24,593 bases of DNA from an uncultured Rubrobacteraceae bacterium (GTDB lineage Bacteria; Actinomycetota; Rubrobacteria; Rubrobacterales; Rubrobacteraceae): contig CADCVI010000193.1 of assembly GCA_902806105.1 (NCBI GenBank), positions 1-24,593 of the forward strand, given 5' to 3'. Shown piece by piece: positions 7,572 through 16,341 of the stretch (positions are counted from its first letter, which is position 1; each line of letters begins with the position of its first letter). Under the pieces are notes generated by a model. The model made no database searches. It was given only the letters and a program-made list of their open reading frames with translations, and was not told the origin of the DNA. A program made the position numbers and the translations under genes.

Positions 7572-8330
7572 CTAGACCTCGATCGGGAGGCCGAAGACGT
7601 TGCGGGCGTTGCGGCTCGTGAGGGTCCCGAGAGCCTCCTCGTCCATCCCGAGCTTCTCCGCGACGAAGCGGGCGGTGTGGACGACGTGCTTCGGCTCGTT
7701 CTTCTTGCCGCGCACGGGCTGGGGGCTCAGGTACGGGGCATCCGTCTCCACGAGCAGCCGCTCGGGGTTCAGACGGTCCAGATGGTCCGACGTCGGGTTG
7801 TTCTTGTACGTGACGTTCCCGGCGAGGCCCACGTAGTAGTCGCGCTCGACGGCCTCTGCCACCTCGCGCTCCCCGCCCTCGAAGCAGTGGAGAACTACCG
7901 GGACGCGGGCGCGGCCCAGGATCGCCATCGTGTCGGCGAAGGCGCGCCTCGTGTGGATGATCAGGGGCAGGCGCGTGTCGTTGGCCAGCGAGATCACGTC
8001 CTCGAACAACGCTTTCTGGATCTCCCCGGACCAATCCCCCCGGTAGTAATCGAGCCCGACCTCGCCCAGGGCCACCACCCCCGGCGACTCCGAGAGCTCC
8101 GCCAGAGCCTCCAGGTCGTGCGCCGTGTAGGTCCCCGCGTTGTGCGGATGTATCCCCGCCGAGGAGTACACGTTCGGCAACGCCGCGGCGAGCGCCGCAC
8201 CCTTGCGCGAATCCGCAACGTCCGTCCCGATGTTCACGACCGCCAGAACCCCGGCCTCCGCCGCGCCCTCGACCGCCTCCTCCGGCGAGATCTCGAGCCG
8301 CAGCAGATGCGTGTGCGAATCTATGAACAT
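7572..8330 (-). CDS. tatD: TatD family metal-dependent hydrolase (DNase)
   Basis: A 252-residue TIM-barrel metallohydrolase of the TatD family, members of which act as 3'-5' DNases in DNA damage processing. Metal ligands are visible: DSHTHL at residues 4-9, the Glu in [11 protein letters not shown], His in LPLIIHTR, His in VVLHCFEG and Asp in [12 protein letters not shown]. Length and motif spacing are normal. It starts with ATG at 8330, about 47 bases after the predicted transcription start, and is followed by ksgA eight bases later. The tatD-ksgA neighbourhood is conserved in Gram-positive bacteria. The metS and rnmV genes that often flank it in Bacillus are absent here. Confidence 0.95.
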   Translation of the reverse strand: MFIDSHTHLLRLEISPEEAVEGAAEAGVLAVVNIGTDVADSRKGAALAAALPNVYSSAGIHPHNAGTYTAHDLEALAELSESPGVVALGEVGLDYYRGDWSGEIQKALFEDVISLANDTRLPLIIHTRRAFADTMAILGRARVPVVLHCFEGGEREVAEAVERDYYVGLAGNVTYKNNPTSDHLDRLNPERLLVETDAPYLSPQPVRGKKNEPKHVVHTARFVAEKLGMDEEALGTLTSRNARNVFGLPIEV

Positions 8331-8383
8331 GCTACCGACCCACCCTCGCTCCCGACGACCACCTTCTGTGCACGACGTGGGGC

Positions 8384-8412
8384 ATTATAGAGCGGTCCGC
8401 CACTTTCGGTAA
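8384..8412 (-). promoter_or_regulatory. Promoter of tatD-ksgA-ispE
   Basis: Exact TATAAT at 8389-8384 on the minus strand, with a poor -35 candidate TTACCG at 8412-8407, 17 bp apart. The start would lie near 8377, about 47 bases ahead of the tatD ATG. It is divergent from the sdpR operator at 8455-8478, and the two are 42 bases apart. Confidence 0.6.
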
Positions 8413-8454
8413 GACGCCGCCAGCCCCCCTTCCCCAAACGCCGAACCCGTGCTA

Positions 8455-8478
8455 GTATTTCGTTAATTAGCAAAATAC
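8455..8478 (+). promoter_or_regulatory. Near-palindromic ArsR/SdpR-type operator
   Basis: A 24-bp element with outer arms GTATTT (8455-8460) and AAATAC (8473-8478) and the self-complementary core TAATTA (8464-8469). Only two base pairs between arms and core are mismatched. It lies 34 to 57 bases before the sdpR ATG, on top of a possible -10 (TAGTAT, 8453-8458). The inner TTCGTTAATTAGCAAA resembles operators of small ArsR-family autorepressors (general recollection). Inferred role: binding site of the adjacent repressor. Confidence 0.7.
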
Positions 8479-8511
8479 CGAAAAAGAGGCAGAGCGGGCG
8501 GCTATGGGGCG

Positions 8512-8826
8512 ATGGTGATGGACAAGGTGTTCAAGGCGTTGGGAGATCCGACACGACGGGGGATCCTGCGCCTGCTCCGTTCGGAGGACATGAGCGCGGG
8601 CCGCATCGCCGAGGCGTTCCCGATAGCCAAGTCCACGCTCTCCGGACATCTGAACGTGTTGAAGGAGGCGAACCTGGTAGTGACGGAGCGGAGCGGGACC
8701 ACCATCACCTACAGCCTCAACGTTGGCGTGTACGAGGAAATGGTGGGAGCAGTGATGGAGTTGCTCGGGGTAGGCGCGGAGGGGAAGAAGGAGGAAAGAC
8801 AAGATGCGTACAAACCTGCGGATTGA
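8512..8826 (+). CDS. sdpR: SdpR-like ArsR-family autorepressor
   Basis: A 104-residue winged-helix repressor. KVFKALGDPTRRGILRLLR near the start is the ArsR signature; the recognition helix region is AFPIAKSTLSGHLNVLKEANLV and the wing is TERSGTTITYSLN. The conserved metal-binding cysteines of ArsR/SmtB sensors are absent, as in the SdpR subgroup, where in B. subtilis the membrane protein SdpI sequesters the repressor. ATGs at 8512 and 8518 are both possible; the second gives the more typical MDKVFKAL beginning. The stop overlaps the sdpI start by 23 bases. It is presumably controlled by the operator at 8455-8478. Confidence 0.88.
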   Translation: MVMDKVFKALGDPTRRGILRLLRSEDMSAGRIAEAFPIAKSTLSGHLNVLKEANLVVTERSGTTITYSLNVGVYEEMVGAVMELLGVGAEGKKEERQDAYKPAD

Positions 8827-9496
8827 GGCTGTTCAGTGGGCGATCATAGGGGCGATGTTCGTTCTTGCGGCCCTGGTGTGGTCGTCTGCGCCGGATAGGA
8901 TCCCGGTCCATTGGGGGCTCTCGGGGGAACCGGATCGCTACGGCGGGAAGATCGAGGGCTTGCTGCTGCTGCCGCTGCTCACCCTGGCCGTCTACCTCCT
9001 GATGCTGTTCGTGCCCAGGATCGATCCCAGGCGCGACAACTACGCCTTGTTCAGGGGCGCTTACGGTGTGCTCCGCCTGTCTGTGGTCGCGTTCCTCGCG
9101 CTCGTCTACGGCCTCATCCTGCTCTGGATCGAGGGAACGAAGCCCGACGTTGCGGTCGTGGTACCGATCCTGGTCGGTGGGCTGCTCGTCGTGATAGGGA
9201 ACCTCCTCGGCAAGATCCGGCCGAACTGGTTTGTGGGCGTCAAGACGCCGTGGACGCTCTCCAGCAGGCGCTCGTGGGTAAAGACGCACCGGATGGCGGG
9301 CTGGACGTTCGTGCTGCTCGGGCTGGCCTTCGTGGTCCTGGGCCTCGCGGGACCCACCGGTCAGGCTTGGACACTGACAACGCTCGTCGTGGCTCCGGTG
9401 GGCTCCGTTCTCTGGCTCATAATCTACTCGTACCTCGCCTGGCGCTCCGACCCCGAGAGAACGCCCGGGACGGACGCCCGAAAGCTCGAAAATTAG
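8804..9496 (+). CDS. sdpI: SdpI family membrane immunity/signal protein
   Basis: A 230-residue integral membrane protein with about six hydrophobic segments (roughly 10-28, 51-70, 86-107, 117-134, 164-182, 188-210). The N-terminal segment has the DUF1648 pattern, with PDRIPVHWGLSGEPDRYGGK. The SdpI signature NWFVGVKTPWTLSSRRSWVKTHR is followed by the last two helices. In B. subtilis SdpI gives immunity to the SdpC toxin and relays its presence by binding SdpR at the membrane. AAGGAGG at 8788-8794, nine bases upstream, supports the ATG. No sdpA, sdpB or sdpC homologue lies nearby, so the pair may sense an outside toxin or serve another envelope-stress role. Confidence 0.9.
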   Translation: MRTNLRIEAVQWAIIGAMFVLAALVWSSAPDRIPVHWGLSGEPDRYGGKIEGLLLLPLLTLAVYLLMLFVPRIDPRRDNYALFRGAYGVLRLSVVAFLALVYGLILLWIEGTKPDVAVVVPILVGGLLVVIGNLLGKIRPNWFVGVKTPWTLSSRRSWVKTHRMAGWTFVLLGLAFVVLGLAGPTGQAWTLTTLVVAPVGSVLWLIIYSYLAWRSDPERTPGTDARKLEN

Positions 9497-9713
9497 CCGT
9501 AGCACACAGGTTTTGCTGCGGGCGCCATGCCGTCGGCCGGGCCGTTACGCGGCAGCTGGCTGCAGCCCCTCGACACCACCCCTGTGGACCTCGGTTCCTG
9601 TGGATCGAAGCCCCTCGGAAAGCAGGCTCGCGCGGCGAAGAGATGCTTTACGCGGTTCGAGAGGAGCGTAGCTCGGGGGTAGAACCAAACAATACGCAGG
9701 CTCCGGAAGGAGC
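9497..9713. other. Convergent intergenic gap after sdpI
   Basis: No coding gene can be supported in these 217 bases. Short GC hairpins occur, for example GCTCC-GGAA-GGAGC at 9700-9713 next to the stop of the GGDEF/EAL gene. None has a T-run or a long stem, so a terminator here is only a possibility. Confidence 0.4.
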
Positions 9714-12700
9714 TTAGCGGCCCTCGTGGAGGCCGGCGAGGAAGAGGGAGGCTTCCTCGGCCGGCATCGGCCTCGCGAAGTGGTAGCCCTGGCCCTGATC
9801 GCACCCGAGGCCGCGCAGGAGGGCGAGCTGCTCTGGGCTCTCCACGCCCTCGGCGACCACCTCCATGCCGAGGGCAGAACCCAGGGCAACCACGGCCTGC
9901 ACTATCGCGAGGTCTTCGGGGTGCTCGCAGATACCGCTCACGAAAGAGCGGTCCACCTTCAGCGAGTCGACGGGGAAGCGTTTGACGTAGTTGAGGGAGG
10001 AGTAGCCCTTGCCGAAGTCGTCGATCGCGAGCCAGACGCCGAGGGCCTTGAGGCGCCTGAGGGTCGCGATGGTGGACTCGGCGTGGTCCATCGCGACGCC
10101 CTCGGTGATCTCCAGACCCAGGTAACGCGGGTCCAGGCCGGTCTCCTCCAGCACGGACGAGACCTGCGCGACCAGGTCCACGCGGTGAAACTGGCGGGGC
10201 GACAGGTTCACCCAGACCACCATAGGGTCGTCGCCGGGGCGCTTGCGCCGCCACTCGGCCGCCATACGGCATGCCTGCCGCATCACGGCCTCCCCCATAA
10301 AGACGATAAGGCCGGTCTCCTCGGCCAGGGGAATAAACTCCGAAGGGAGCACGAGGCCGCGCTCCGGGTCCACCCAGCGGGCCAGCGCCTCCATACCGAT
10401 GACCTCGCCATCCCCGAGCGAGACCTTCGGCTGGTAGTAGGCCAGGATCTCCCCCCGCTCCACGGCCCTCCTGAACCTGTTCTCCTCGTCGAGGCGCTTG
10501 GGCGGGGCCTCGTCGGTCTTCGCCTCGAAGACCGCGTGGCGAGCCTTGCCCTGGGCCTTCGCCCGGTACATCGCGAGGTCTGCATCCCGCAGGAGTTGTC
10601 CGGGCTCCTTACGGGCCGGATCGCTCATGGCTATCCCCACGCTCGCGCTGACAAAGATCTCACGGGTAATTTCCGATCCCTCCACGCTCCCCTCAGGCAG
10701 GACTGCGCCGAGAGCGAAGGGGGCGTTGAGACCCTCGGCGATCCGGTCCGCTACGCGCGCCGCTTCTTCGAGGTCGGCCTCCTCGAGCAGCACGACGAAC
10801 TCGTCGCCCCCGAGGCGCGCCACCATGTCCTCGGGCCTCACGGTTACCTTGAGCCGCTCGGCTACCGCGACGAGGAGCCGGTCTCCCGACTCGTGGCCCA
10901 TCGAGTCGTTCACTACCTTGAAGTTGTCGAGATCCAGAAACAGGAGCGCCACGCTCCATCCCTTGCGCCCCGCCCTGTAGAGGGCCTGGCCCAGACGCTC
11001 CGTGAGCAACGAGCGGTTGGGCAGCCCGGTCAAGGGGTCGTGGGACGCCCGATGCGCGAGGCTCTCCTCCAGGGCCTTGCGCTCGGTGATGTCCTCGACC
11101 ATGCCGACGAGGAAGCGCGGCGCGCCGTCCTCGTTCCTGACGGCGGAGACCGTGAGCCTCACCCACAAGATCTCCCCGTCCTTCCTCACGTAGCGCTTCT
11201 CCCGCTGGTAGCGATCCAGCACGCCCGTGCGCAGAAGCTCGTTGCACTTCATGTCCTCGGACACGTCGTCGGGGTGGGAGAGTTCCGCTATGGGCCTTCC
11301 GGCAAGCTCTTCGGCGGTGTAGCCGGTCATACGCTGGTAGGCGGGGTTGGTTTCTATAAACCTCCTGTCGGGCGTCGCTATGGAGATACCCGTGGCGCTG
11401 TGTTCGAAGAACGCCCGGAAGCGCTCCTCGGCCTCCCTGATGCGCGCGTGCAGGCGTGCGGAACCCACGGCCATCCCCGCGTGCTCCGCGAGGGCGCACA
11501 CTATCCGCAGGTCATCCCCCGTAAGCCTCCGCCCGCCGGTGGTCTCCACGTTGAGGACCCCCACCAGCTTCTCCCCGTCGGAGAGCGGCGCGCAGATCTC
11601 GGAGGTTACCCCTTCGATGGCGCCCAGAAAGTCGAGGTCTTCTCCTACATCCTCGAGCAGTACCGGCCGTCCCGTGCGCGTCACGCGGCCCATCACGCCC
11701 TCCACGACCGGTATGCGCTCAAGCACCGTCCGGTAGCCCACCTGGTGCTGCAAGACAAGCGTCCGGCCCTCCTCGGCGGCGTCCTCCAGCAGGTAAGCGC
11801 TCACCAGCGGGTAGCCGTAGGTCTCGGCGACGGCCTCGACGACCGTCCGGAAGACGGCCGTCGGGTCGAGCTCGCCCGCCAGCGCGGTGCGCACCTGGTG
11901 CAGAAGCGAGAGCTCCCGCGCCTGGCGGCGGTGGCGCGCCTCGCTCTTCATGAGCGCTTCCTCCGCCTCCTTGCGCTCGGTGACGTCGCGGGCGATGCAG
12001 CAGGAGACCTCCCGGCCGCCGTAGGGGATAGAGGCCGCGCTGGTCTCCATGTAAACCAGCGCGCCGTCCTTGCGGCGGTAACGTCTCTCGCCGATAAGGA
12101 AGCTCTTCCCCTCATGGATGTGGCGGGTGTTGCGGTCGATGCTCTCCCGGTCCTCGGCGATGACGTCGTAGAGGCTCATCCCCCGCAGCTCCTCCGGCGC
12201 GTAGCCGAGAACGTCCTGAAGCGCGGCGTTGGATTCTATGATGCGCACGGTGTCGAAGTCGGCCAGAAAGATGCCGTCGGTGGTCCGCTCGAACACGGCC
12301 CGGTAGCGTTCCTCGCTCTGCCTCAGGGTCTCCTCGGCCCGCTTGCGCTCCGTGATGTCGCGCACCGAGGCGAGTACGAGCCTCTCCCCCTCGGTTGCGT
12401 ACCAGCCCAGGTGGATCTCGACGGGGAAGAGCGTCCCGTCCTTGTGGCGGTTGCTCCCCTCGATCATGACGGACCTGTTGCTCGCTACCCGTTCCCAAAG
12501 CCTCATGAAGCCGACGGGGTCGAAGTTTTCTTCGACGTCCATGACCGACATGGACAGCAGCTCCTCCCTGGTATACCCGAGCATCTCACAGGCCTTCTGG
12601 TTCACGTCGACGAACCGGCCCTTGAGGTCGTGGACGAAGAGTGGCCCGGCCGCCTGTTCCACAAGGTGGCGGAACCGCTCCTCACCCTCCCGTCGAAGCT

Positions 12701-14372
12701 CCTCTGCCTTCTTGCGCTCGGTGATGTCGCGGACGACGCAGACGAGGCCGACGTCTTCTATGACGCTGATGGACAACTCCTGCGGAAACGTGCTCCCGTC
12801 CCGCTTCCTGCCGACCGTCTCCCCCCGCCAGCGCCCGTGCTCCCGGAGCGCGGGGAGGGTGTGCTGCTCGATCCATGCGAGCTGCTCTTCTTCGTACAGG
12901 TCGCTCCACTTTCTGCCCAGGAGCTCCTCGCGCTCGCCGTAGCCGTAGATCTCGGCGTGAGCCTCGTTGAGATAAACAAACCTACCCTCCTCGTCGAGGA
13001 TGGCCATGCCGTCGATAGAGTTCTCTATCGCGGTCGAGTGCTGAAGCAACAAAGCCTCGTCCCGCCTGCGCTCGGTGATGTCCGTGATGACGTGTACGGT
13101 CCCCCGAAAGACCCCGGCTTCGTCGATGATGGGGGCCCCGGAGGCGGAGAGGTGTTTTCGCGTCCCATCCTCGGTTCTCACCACGAGCTCATAGGAAGAG
13201 CGTACCCGCTTCTTGCGCAGGGCCGTCTGCTCCAGAGCCTTCTGGCGCTGTTCGTCATCCAGGAATTCGAGCAGCGACCTGCCGGTGAGCTCCTCCGGCG
13301 TCAGCTCGAAGATCTCGGCGTAGGCGCGGTTGCAGTAGGTGATCCTCTCTTCCGCGTCGACGAAGCCGATCCCCTCCTGGACCACTTCGACCAGCGTGCG
13401 GTACTGCTCCTCCGATCCTCGGAGCGCTTCTTCCGCGCGCTTGCGCTCGGCCAATTCCTGCTGAAACGATGCGTGCAACCCGGCGTTGTCGAGCGCTATC
13501 GAGGCCAGCTCGGAGAAACGGGTCAGCAGCGTGAGCTCGTCGTCCGTGAACGTCCGGTCCTCCTCGACATAGGACAGGCCGATGACACCCACCACCTCGG
13601 ATCCGGACTTGAGCGGCACGCCAACGACGGCGCGAAAAGTATCGCGTCCGAACTTCGCCGAGTGGCCCTCCCAGGCCGCGTAGTCTTCTACCGCGAACGG
13701 CTGGCCGCTCTCTCGAACCTTCCCCGCGAGTCCCTCGCCGGGGTCCAACCGGTAGCCGACGTACTCCTTGTAAGCGCCGACGCCCACCCGCATCTCCAGC
13801 TCCGCCTCTCCGGGTCCGAGCAGGTACACGTAACCGTGAGGGGTACCCATCAGCGCCCCGGCACGCTCGACGATGGACCTGAGGAGATCGGCGAGTTCCA
13901 GCCGGCTCATCATGTCCAGGGCCGTCTCGTGCAGGGCGGCCAGATACCCGTTCTGCCGGCGCAGCACCCTCTCGGCCTGCTTGCGCTCGGTGACGTCTCG
14001 CACGAGGCAAAGCACCTCGTCAGCGCCGGTTGCGGCCATGCGCACCTCGAAATCAAGGACGCCCTGCGGCATCGGCAACTGGTACTCGTAGACCTGAGGT
14101 TCGCCCGTGTCGAGCGTGAGAGCGATACGTCGAAGAGCTTCGTCGGCTACCGCGAAGGGCAGCGTGTCGTGCAAGCTCCGATCGACGAGCGCTTCGCGCG
14201 GAACGTACAGCTTGCTGGCATCCTTTGCCCCGAGCCTGAGGATTTTGCCGCCGCGGTCTACGTAGAACACGAGATCGGCGACAGCCTCTAGAAGGATCTC
14301 CCCGTCGGAACCCCTCTGACGGGGTTCTTCCTCGACATGCTCGAACCCGCTGGTGTTCTTCCTACCCATCAC
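9714..14372 (-). CDS. Multi-sensor PAS/GAF diguanylate cyclase and cyclic-di-GMP phosphodiesterase
   Basis: A 1552-residue protein expected to make and break cyclic-di-GMP. It has no membrane segment or signal peptide, so it should be cytosolic. Domain order: PAS 25-131, GAF about 145-300, PAS 320-435, PAS 445-553, PAS 565-677, PAS 688-800, GAF about 820-975, PAS 983-1098, GGDEF 1108-1285, EAL 1296-1545. The GGDEF motif is intact (RLGGDEF, 1186-1192), with the inhibitory site RxxD (1179-1182) exactly five residues before it. The EAL half keeps EAL (1328-1330), Asn1389, Glu1421, [10 protein letters not shown] (1451-1460), Lys1472, Glu1508 and GCDQGQGY, so both activities look possible. The start is GTG at 14372 or ATG at 14369. 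No SD is visible. The 3' end converges on sdpI. Confidence 0.95.
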   Translation of the reverse strand: MMGRKNTSGFEHVEEEPRQRGSDGEILLEAVADLVFYVDRGGKILRLGAKDASKLYVPREALVDRSLHDTLPFAVADEALRRIALTLDTGEPQVYEYQLPMPQGVLDFEVRMAATGADEVLCLVRDVTERKQAERVLRRQNGYLAALHETALDMMSRLELADLLRSIVERAGALMGTPHGYVYLLGPGEAELEMRVGVGAYKEYVGYRLDPGEGLAGKVRESGQPFAVEDYAAWEGHSAKFGRDTFRAVVGVPLKSGSEVVGVIGLSYVEEDRTFTDDELTLLTRFSELASIALDNAGLHASFQQELAERKRAEEALRGSEEQYRTLVEVVQEGIGFVDAEERITYCNRAYAEIFELTPEELTGRSLLEFLDDEQRQKALEQTALRKKRVRSSYELVVRTEDGTRKHLSASGAPIIDEAGVFRGTVHVITDITERRRDEALLLQHSTAIENSIDGMAILDEEGRFVYLNEAHAEIYGYGEREELLGRKWSDLYEEEQLAWIEQHTLPALREHGRWRGETVGRKRDGSTFPQELSISVIEDVGLVCVVRDITERKKAEELRREGEERFRHLVEQAAGPLFVHDLKGRFVDVNQKACEMLGYTREELLSMSVMDVEENFDPVGFMRLWERVASNRSVMIEGSNRHKDGTLFPVEIHLGWYATEGERLVLASVRDITERKRAEETLRQSEERYRAVFERTTDGIFLADFDTVRIIESNAALQDVLGYAPEELRGMSLYDVIAEDRESIDRNTRHIHEGKSFLIGERRYRRKDGALVYMETSAASIPYGGREVSCCIARDVTERKEAEEALMKSEARHRRQARELSLLHQVRTALAGELDPTAVFRTVVEAVAETYGYPLVSAYLLEDAAEEGRTLVLQHQVGYRTVLERIPVVEGVMGRVTRTGRPVLLEDVGEDLDFLGAIEGVTSEICAPLSDGEKLVGVLNVETTGGRRLTGDDLRIVCALAEHAGMAVGSARLHARIREAEERFRAFFEHSATGISIATPDRRFIETNPAYQRMTGYTAEELAGRPIAELSHPDDVSEDMKCNELLRTGVLDRYQREKRYVRKDGEILWVRLTVSAVRNEDGAPRFLVGMVEDITERKALEESLAHRASHDPLTGLPNRSLLTERLGQALYRAGRKGWSVALLFLDLDNFKVVNDSMGHESGDRLLVAVAERLKVTVRPEDMVARLGGDEFVVLLEEADLEEAARVADRIAEGLNAPFALGAVLPEGSVEGSEITREIFVSASVGIAMSDPARKEPGQLLRDADLAMYRAKAQGKARHAVFEAKTDEAPPKRLDEENRFRRAVERGEILAYYQPKVSLGDGEVIGMEALARWVDPERGLVLPSEFIPLAEETGLIVFMGEAVMRQACRMAAEWRRKRPGDDPMVVWVNLSPRQFHRVDLVAQVSSVLEETGLDPRYLGLEITEGVAMDHAESTIATLRRLKALGVWLAIDDFGKGYSSLNYVKRFPVDSLKVDRSFVSGICEHPEDLAIVQAVVALGSALGMEVVAEGVESPEQLALLRGLGCDQGQGYHFARPMPAEEASLFLAGLHEGR
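11076..13997 (-). repeat. Six dispersed 18-bp near-identical copies encoding the PAS-terminal DITERK box
   Basis: Copies at 11076-11093, 11970-11987, 12342-12359, 12711-12728, 13065-13082 and 13980-13997 differ from each other by only one to three bases. Each encodes D-I/V-T-E-R-K at the end of a PAS domain. They reflect domain duplication and could act as recombination points that add or drop PAS modules. Confidence 0.85.
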
Positions 14373-14584
14373 TGCATATGGTATCGGTATGGAACGAACT
14401 TCTCTTTAGTAACGCTAGCCACGCCGCAAAGGTGAGTCCTGGGCGAAAGATCGCCGAAACAAGACCCGAGCAGTCCACCGGCATCAAGCACCTTCTCCCC
14501 TGCCGGTCGAGGGGAGACATGGTGAGATGGTCCAGGCGTACGGCGGCGGGTGTAGGATCGAACCCGGTACGGCGTCTGGGACGA
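14373..14584 (-). other. Leader/intergenic region between rsmI and the GGDEF/EAL gene
   Basis: 212 bases without a convincing gene. On the minus strand this is the 5' leader of the GGDEF/EAL gene. It holds the alternative hairpins at 14477-14517 and a small hairpin GGCGA-TCTT-TCGCC (14455-14442). A possible weak -10 TACCAT at 14383-14378 would give a start right at the first codon. It does not match a cyclic-di-GMP riboswitch consensus that I know. Confidence 0.4.
14477..14517 (-). terminator. Two mutually exclusive hairpins (terminator or attenuator candidate)
   Basis: Hairpin A pairs TCTCCCCT (14494-14501) with AGGGGAGA (14510-14517), 8 perfect bp. Hairpin B pairs ACCGGCA (14477-14483) with TGCCGGT (14501-14507), 7 perfect bp, using the loop of A plus one base of its stem. 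They cannot both form. No T-run follows. They may terminate rsmI transcription 68 bases after its stop, or act in the leader of the downstream GGDEF/EAL gene. Confidence 0.45.
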
Positions 14585-15379
14585 TCACACGAGCCGATCA
14601 TAGATCTCCGAGCGCCTCCACCCCGTCTCCCTGGCCGCCCGCGCCGCCGACCGCGACGTGCTCTCCCCGCCCGCTACGAATGCTCTTGCTGCCTCCACAG
14701 CCTCCTCGAAGCTCGCGGGCTGCTCTGCCGCGCCTCCGCGTACGACCAGCACGACCTCCCCCTTTACTGAGCCGGAGAAGCGCTCGATAGCCTCTCCCAC
14801 CGTCCCCCGGAAGACCTCCTCGTGCAGCTTCGTGAGCTCGCGGCACACCGCGACCGGCGCCTGCGGGCTCAACTCCCCCAGCGTCTTCGCGAGGCGATGC
14901 GGCGACTCGTAAACCACGAACGTCGAGGTCTCGCGCCCCATCCTCTCCACGAGCCCCCTCCGTTCGAGCCCCTTGCGCGGCAGGAACCCGAGAAACACGA
15001 CCACGTCCGTCGGGAGGCCCGAGGCGACGAGCGCCGTCATGAGCGCCGAGGGTCCGGGGAGTACCTCCACCTCCACGCCGGCCTCGATGCAGGCCCGCAG
15101 CAACGGGTAGCCGGGGTCGGAGACGAGCGGGGTTCCGGCGTCCGAGACGAGCGCGACGCTCTCGGCGCGCGCCCTCTCCGCGAGCCCGGCGGCGGAGCGT
15201 TCCTCGTTGTGCTCGTGGTGGGAGACCAGGGGTTTCTTTATCTCGTAGTGGGCGAGGAGACGGCCGGTGCGGCGCGTATCCTCGCAGGCCACGACGTCCG
15301 CCTCGCGGAGCATCCTCAGGGCCCGGAGGGTTATATCTTCGAGGTTGCCTATCGGGGTCGGGACGACTACGAGCGGCAA
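14585..15379 (-). CDS. rsmI: 16S rRNA (cytidine1402-2'-O)-methyltransferase
   Basis: SAM-dependent methyltransferase that modifies C1402 near the ribosomal P site. The 264 residues begin with the family opening LVVVPTPIGNLEDITLRA and continue with ACEDTRRTGRLL, HHEHNEE, the glycine/aspartate segment LVSDAGTPLVSDPGYPL, VLPGPSALMTALVASGLP, FLGFLPRKG and VYESPHRL. The C-terminal CRELTKLHEE and GEVVLVVRGG are also typical. The start is TTG at 15379, supported by AGGGAG seven bases upstream and lying 11 bases after the stop of the ROK gene, so it is third in recJ-ROK-rsmI. A short Arg-rich C-terminal tail follows the core. Confidence 0.95.
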   Translation of the reverse strand: MPLVVVPTPIGNLEDITLRALRMLREADVVACEDTRRTGRLLAHYEIKKPLVSHHEHNEERSAAGLAERARAESVALVSDAGTPLVSDPGYPLLRACIEAGVEVEVLPGPSALMTALVASGLPTDVVVFLGFLPRKGLERRGLVERMGRETSTFVVYESPHRLAKTLGELSPQAPVAVCRELTKLHEEVFRGTVGEAIERFSGSVKGEVVLVVRGGAAEQPASFEEAVEAARAFVAGGESTSRSAARAARETGWRRSEIYDRLV

Positions 15380-15390
15380 GGTACGGCTCC

Positions 15391-16341
15391 CTAGGTGCCC
15401 AGGACGTACTCGCCCGACTCGTCGCGGGCAAGGGCGGCGGCACCGAGGACGCCGGACTCCGGGCCCAGGGTCGCTTCCATGATCTTCACGAGGTCGCGGG
15501 CGGGGGAGCGGGAACGCAGGTGGACCTCGCGGCGGGTGGCGTTCAGGATCAGGTCGCCCGCCCTGGAGGCGCCGCCGCCGACGGCGATCACCTCCGGGTT
15601 GAAGATGTTGACGTAGCCTGCCAGCCCGATCCCGAGCCACAGCCCCGCCTCCTCCAGAACGGAGAGCGCGGCCTTGTCCCCCTCACGGGCGAGCCGCGTG
15701 ACGTCCTCGCCGAGCACCCGGCGCTCGACGGCGAGCTTTCCGAGCGCGGAGCCCGGGTCCTCCGCCGCGACCTCGCGGGCGCGCCTCTGGATGGCGGTCC
15801 CCGACGCGAGCGACTCGAGACAGCCCCGGTTCCCGCAGCCGCAGCGCGGCCCCGTCGCGTGGAGCGTCATGTGCCCGAGCTCGCCGCCGGCCCCCTGCGC
15901 GCCGCGCATCAGGACGCCGTGCGTGATCACCCCGCCCCCGACCCCGGTGCCCAGGGTGATAAAGACGAGGTGGTCGACCTCCGCGCCCGCCCCGAACCTG
16001 AACTCGCCCCAGGCCGCGGCGTTCGCGTCGTTCTCGACCGTCACGTCGAACCCTGTCCTGCTCCGCATCTCCTTTTTCAAGTCGATGCCCTCGATGGTGT
16101 GCAGGTTGGGCGAGAAGATCACCCTGTTCTCCGTGGCAAGGATGTTGCCCGGCACGGCGAGGCATGCCCCGCCAACCTCGTACCCATTCTTGACGTCGTT
16201 GATGGCCCGCCCAATGCTCGACAGCAGCCTCTCCGTCGGCCCCGAAGACGGGTAACGCACCTCGTTGAGGATCTCCCCCTCCGGCGACACGACGCCCGCC
16301 GCAATCTTGGTTCCCCCCACGTCGATCCCGATGGCGTTCAA
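15391..16341 (-). CDS. ROK family sugar kinase, glucokinase-like
   Basis: ATP-dependent sugar kinase of the ROK family, most likely glucokinase, although N-acetylglucosamine or N-acetylmannosamine kinases look similar. The 316 residues show the ATP phosphate loop IGIDVGGTKIAAG at the N-terminus, VENDANAAAWGE with the catalytic Asp, LGTGVGGGVI, GAGGELGHMTL, and the zinc motif CGCGNRGCLES with its upstream His. The ADP-site glycines VIAVGGGASRAGD lie near the C-terminus. The start is TTG at 16341, directly abutting the recJ TAG stop, with GGAGGAG four bases upstream, so translation is probably coupled. It is followed by rsmI. The neighbours give no clue to a sugar pathway. Confidence 0.9.
   Translation of the reverse strand: MNAIGIDVGGTKIAAGVVSPEGEILNEVRYPSSGPTERLLSSIGRAINDVKNGYEVGGACLAVPGNILATENRVIFSPNLHTIEGIDLKKEMRSRTGFDVTVENDANAAAWGEFRFGAGAEVDHLVFITLGTGVGGGVITHGVLMRGAQGAGGELGHMTLHATGPRCGCGNRGCLESLASGTAIQRRAREVAAEDPGSALGKLAVERRVLGEDVTRLAREGDKAALSVLEEAGLWLGIGLAGYVNIFNPEVIAVGGGASRAGDLILNATRREVHLRSRSPARDLVKIMEATLGPESGVLGAAALARDESGEYVLGT

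Noticed and set aside
9493..10272. Minus-strand frame overlapping the sdpI end and the EAL domain
   Set aside because: Pro/Arg/Gly-rich, in an alternative frame of the EAL region, no start signal or domain.
9726..14291. A 1521-codon open frame on the plus strand, antisense to the GGDEF/EAL gene
   Set aside because: It is the shadow frame produced by GC-rich codon use: the sense gene hardly uses TTA, CTA or TCA codons. The sense strand shows clear PAS, GAF, GGDEF and EAL motifs, and the antisense product is low-complexity with no domain.
14540..14565. GGTTCGATCC tRNA T-loop-like motif near 14550
   Set aside because: The flanking bases form neither a normal T stem nor an acceptor, and no D or anticodon arm is present, so it is chance or at most a relic.
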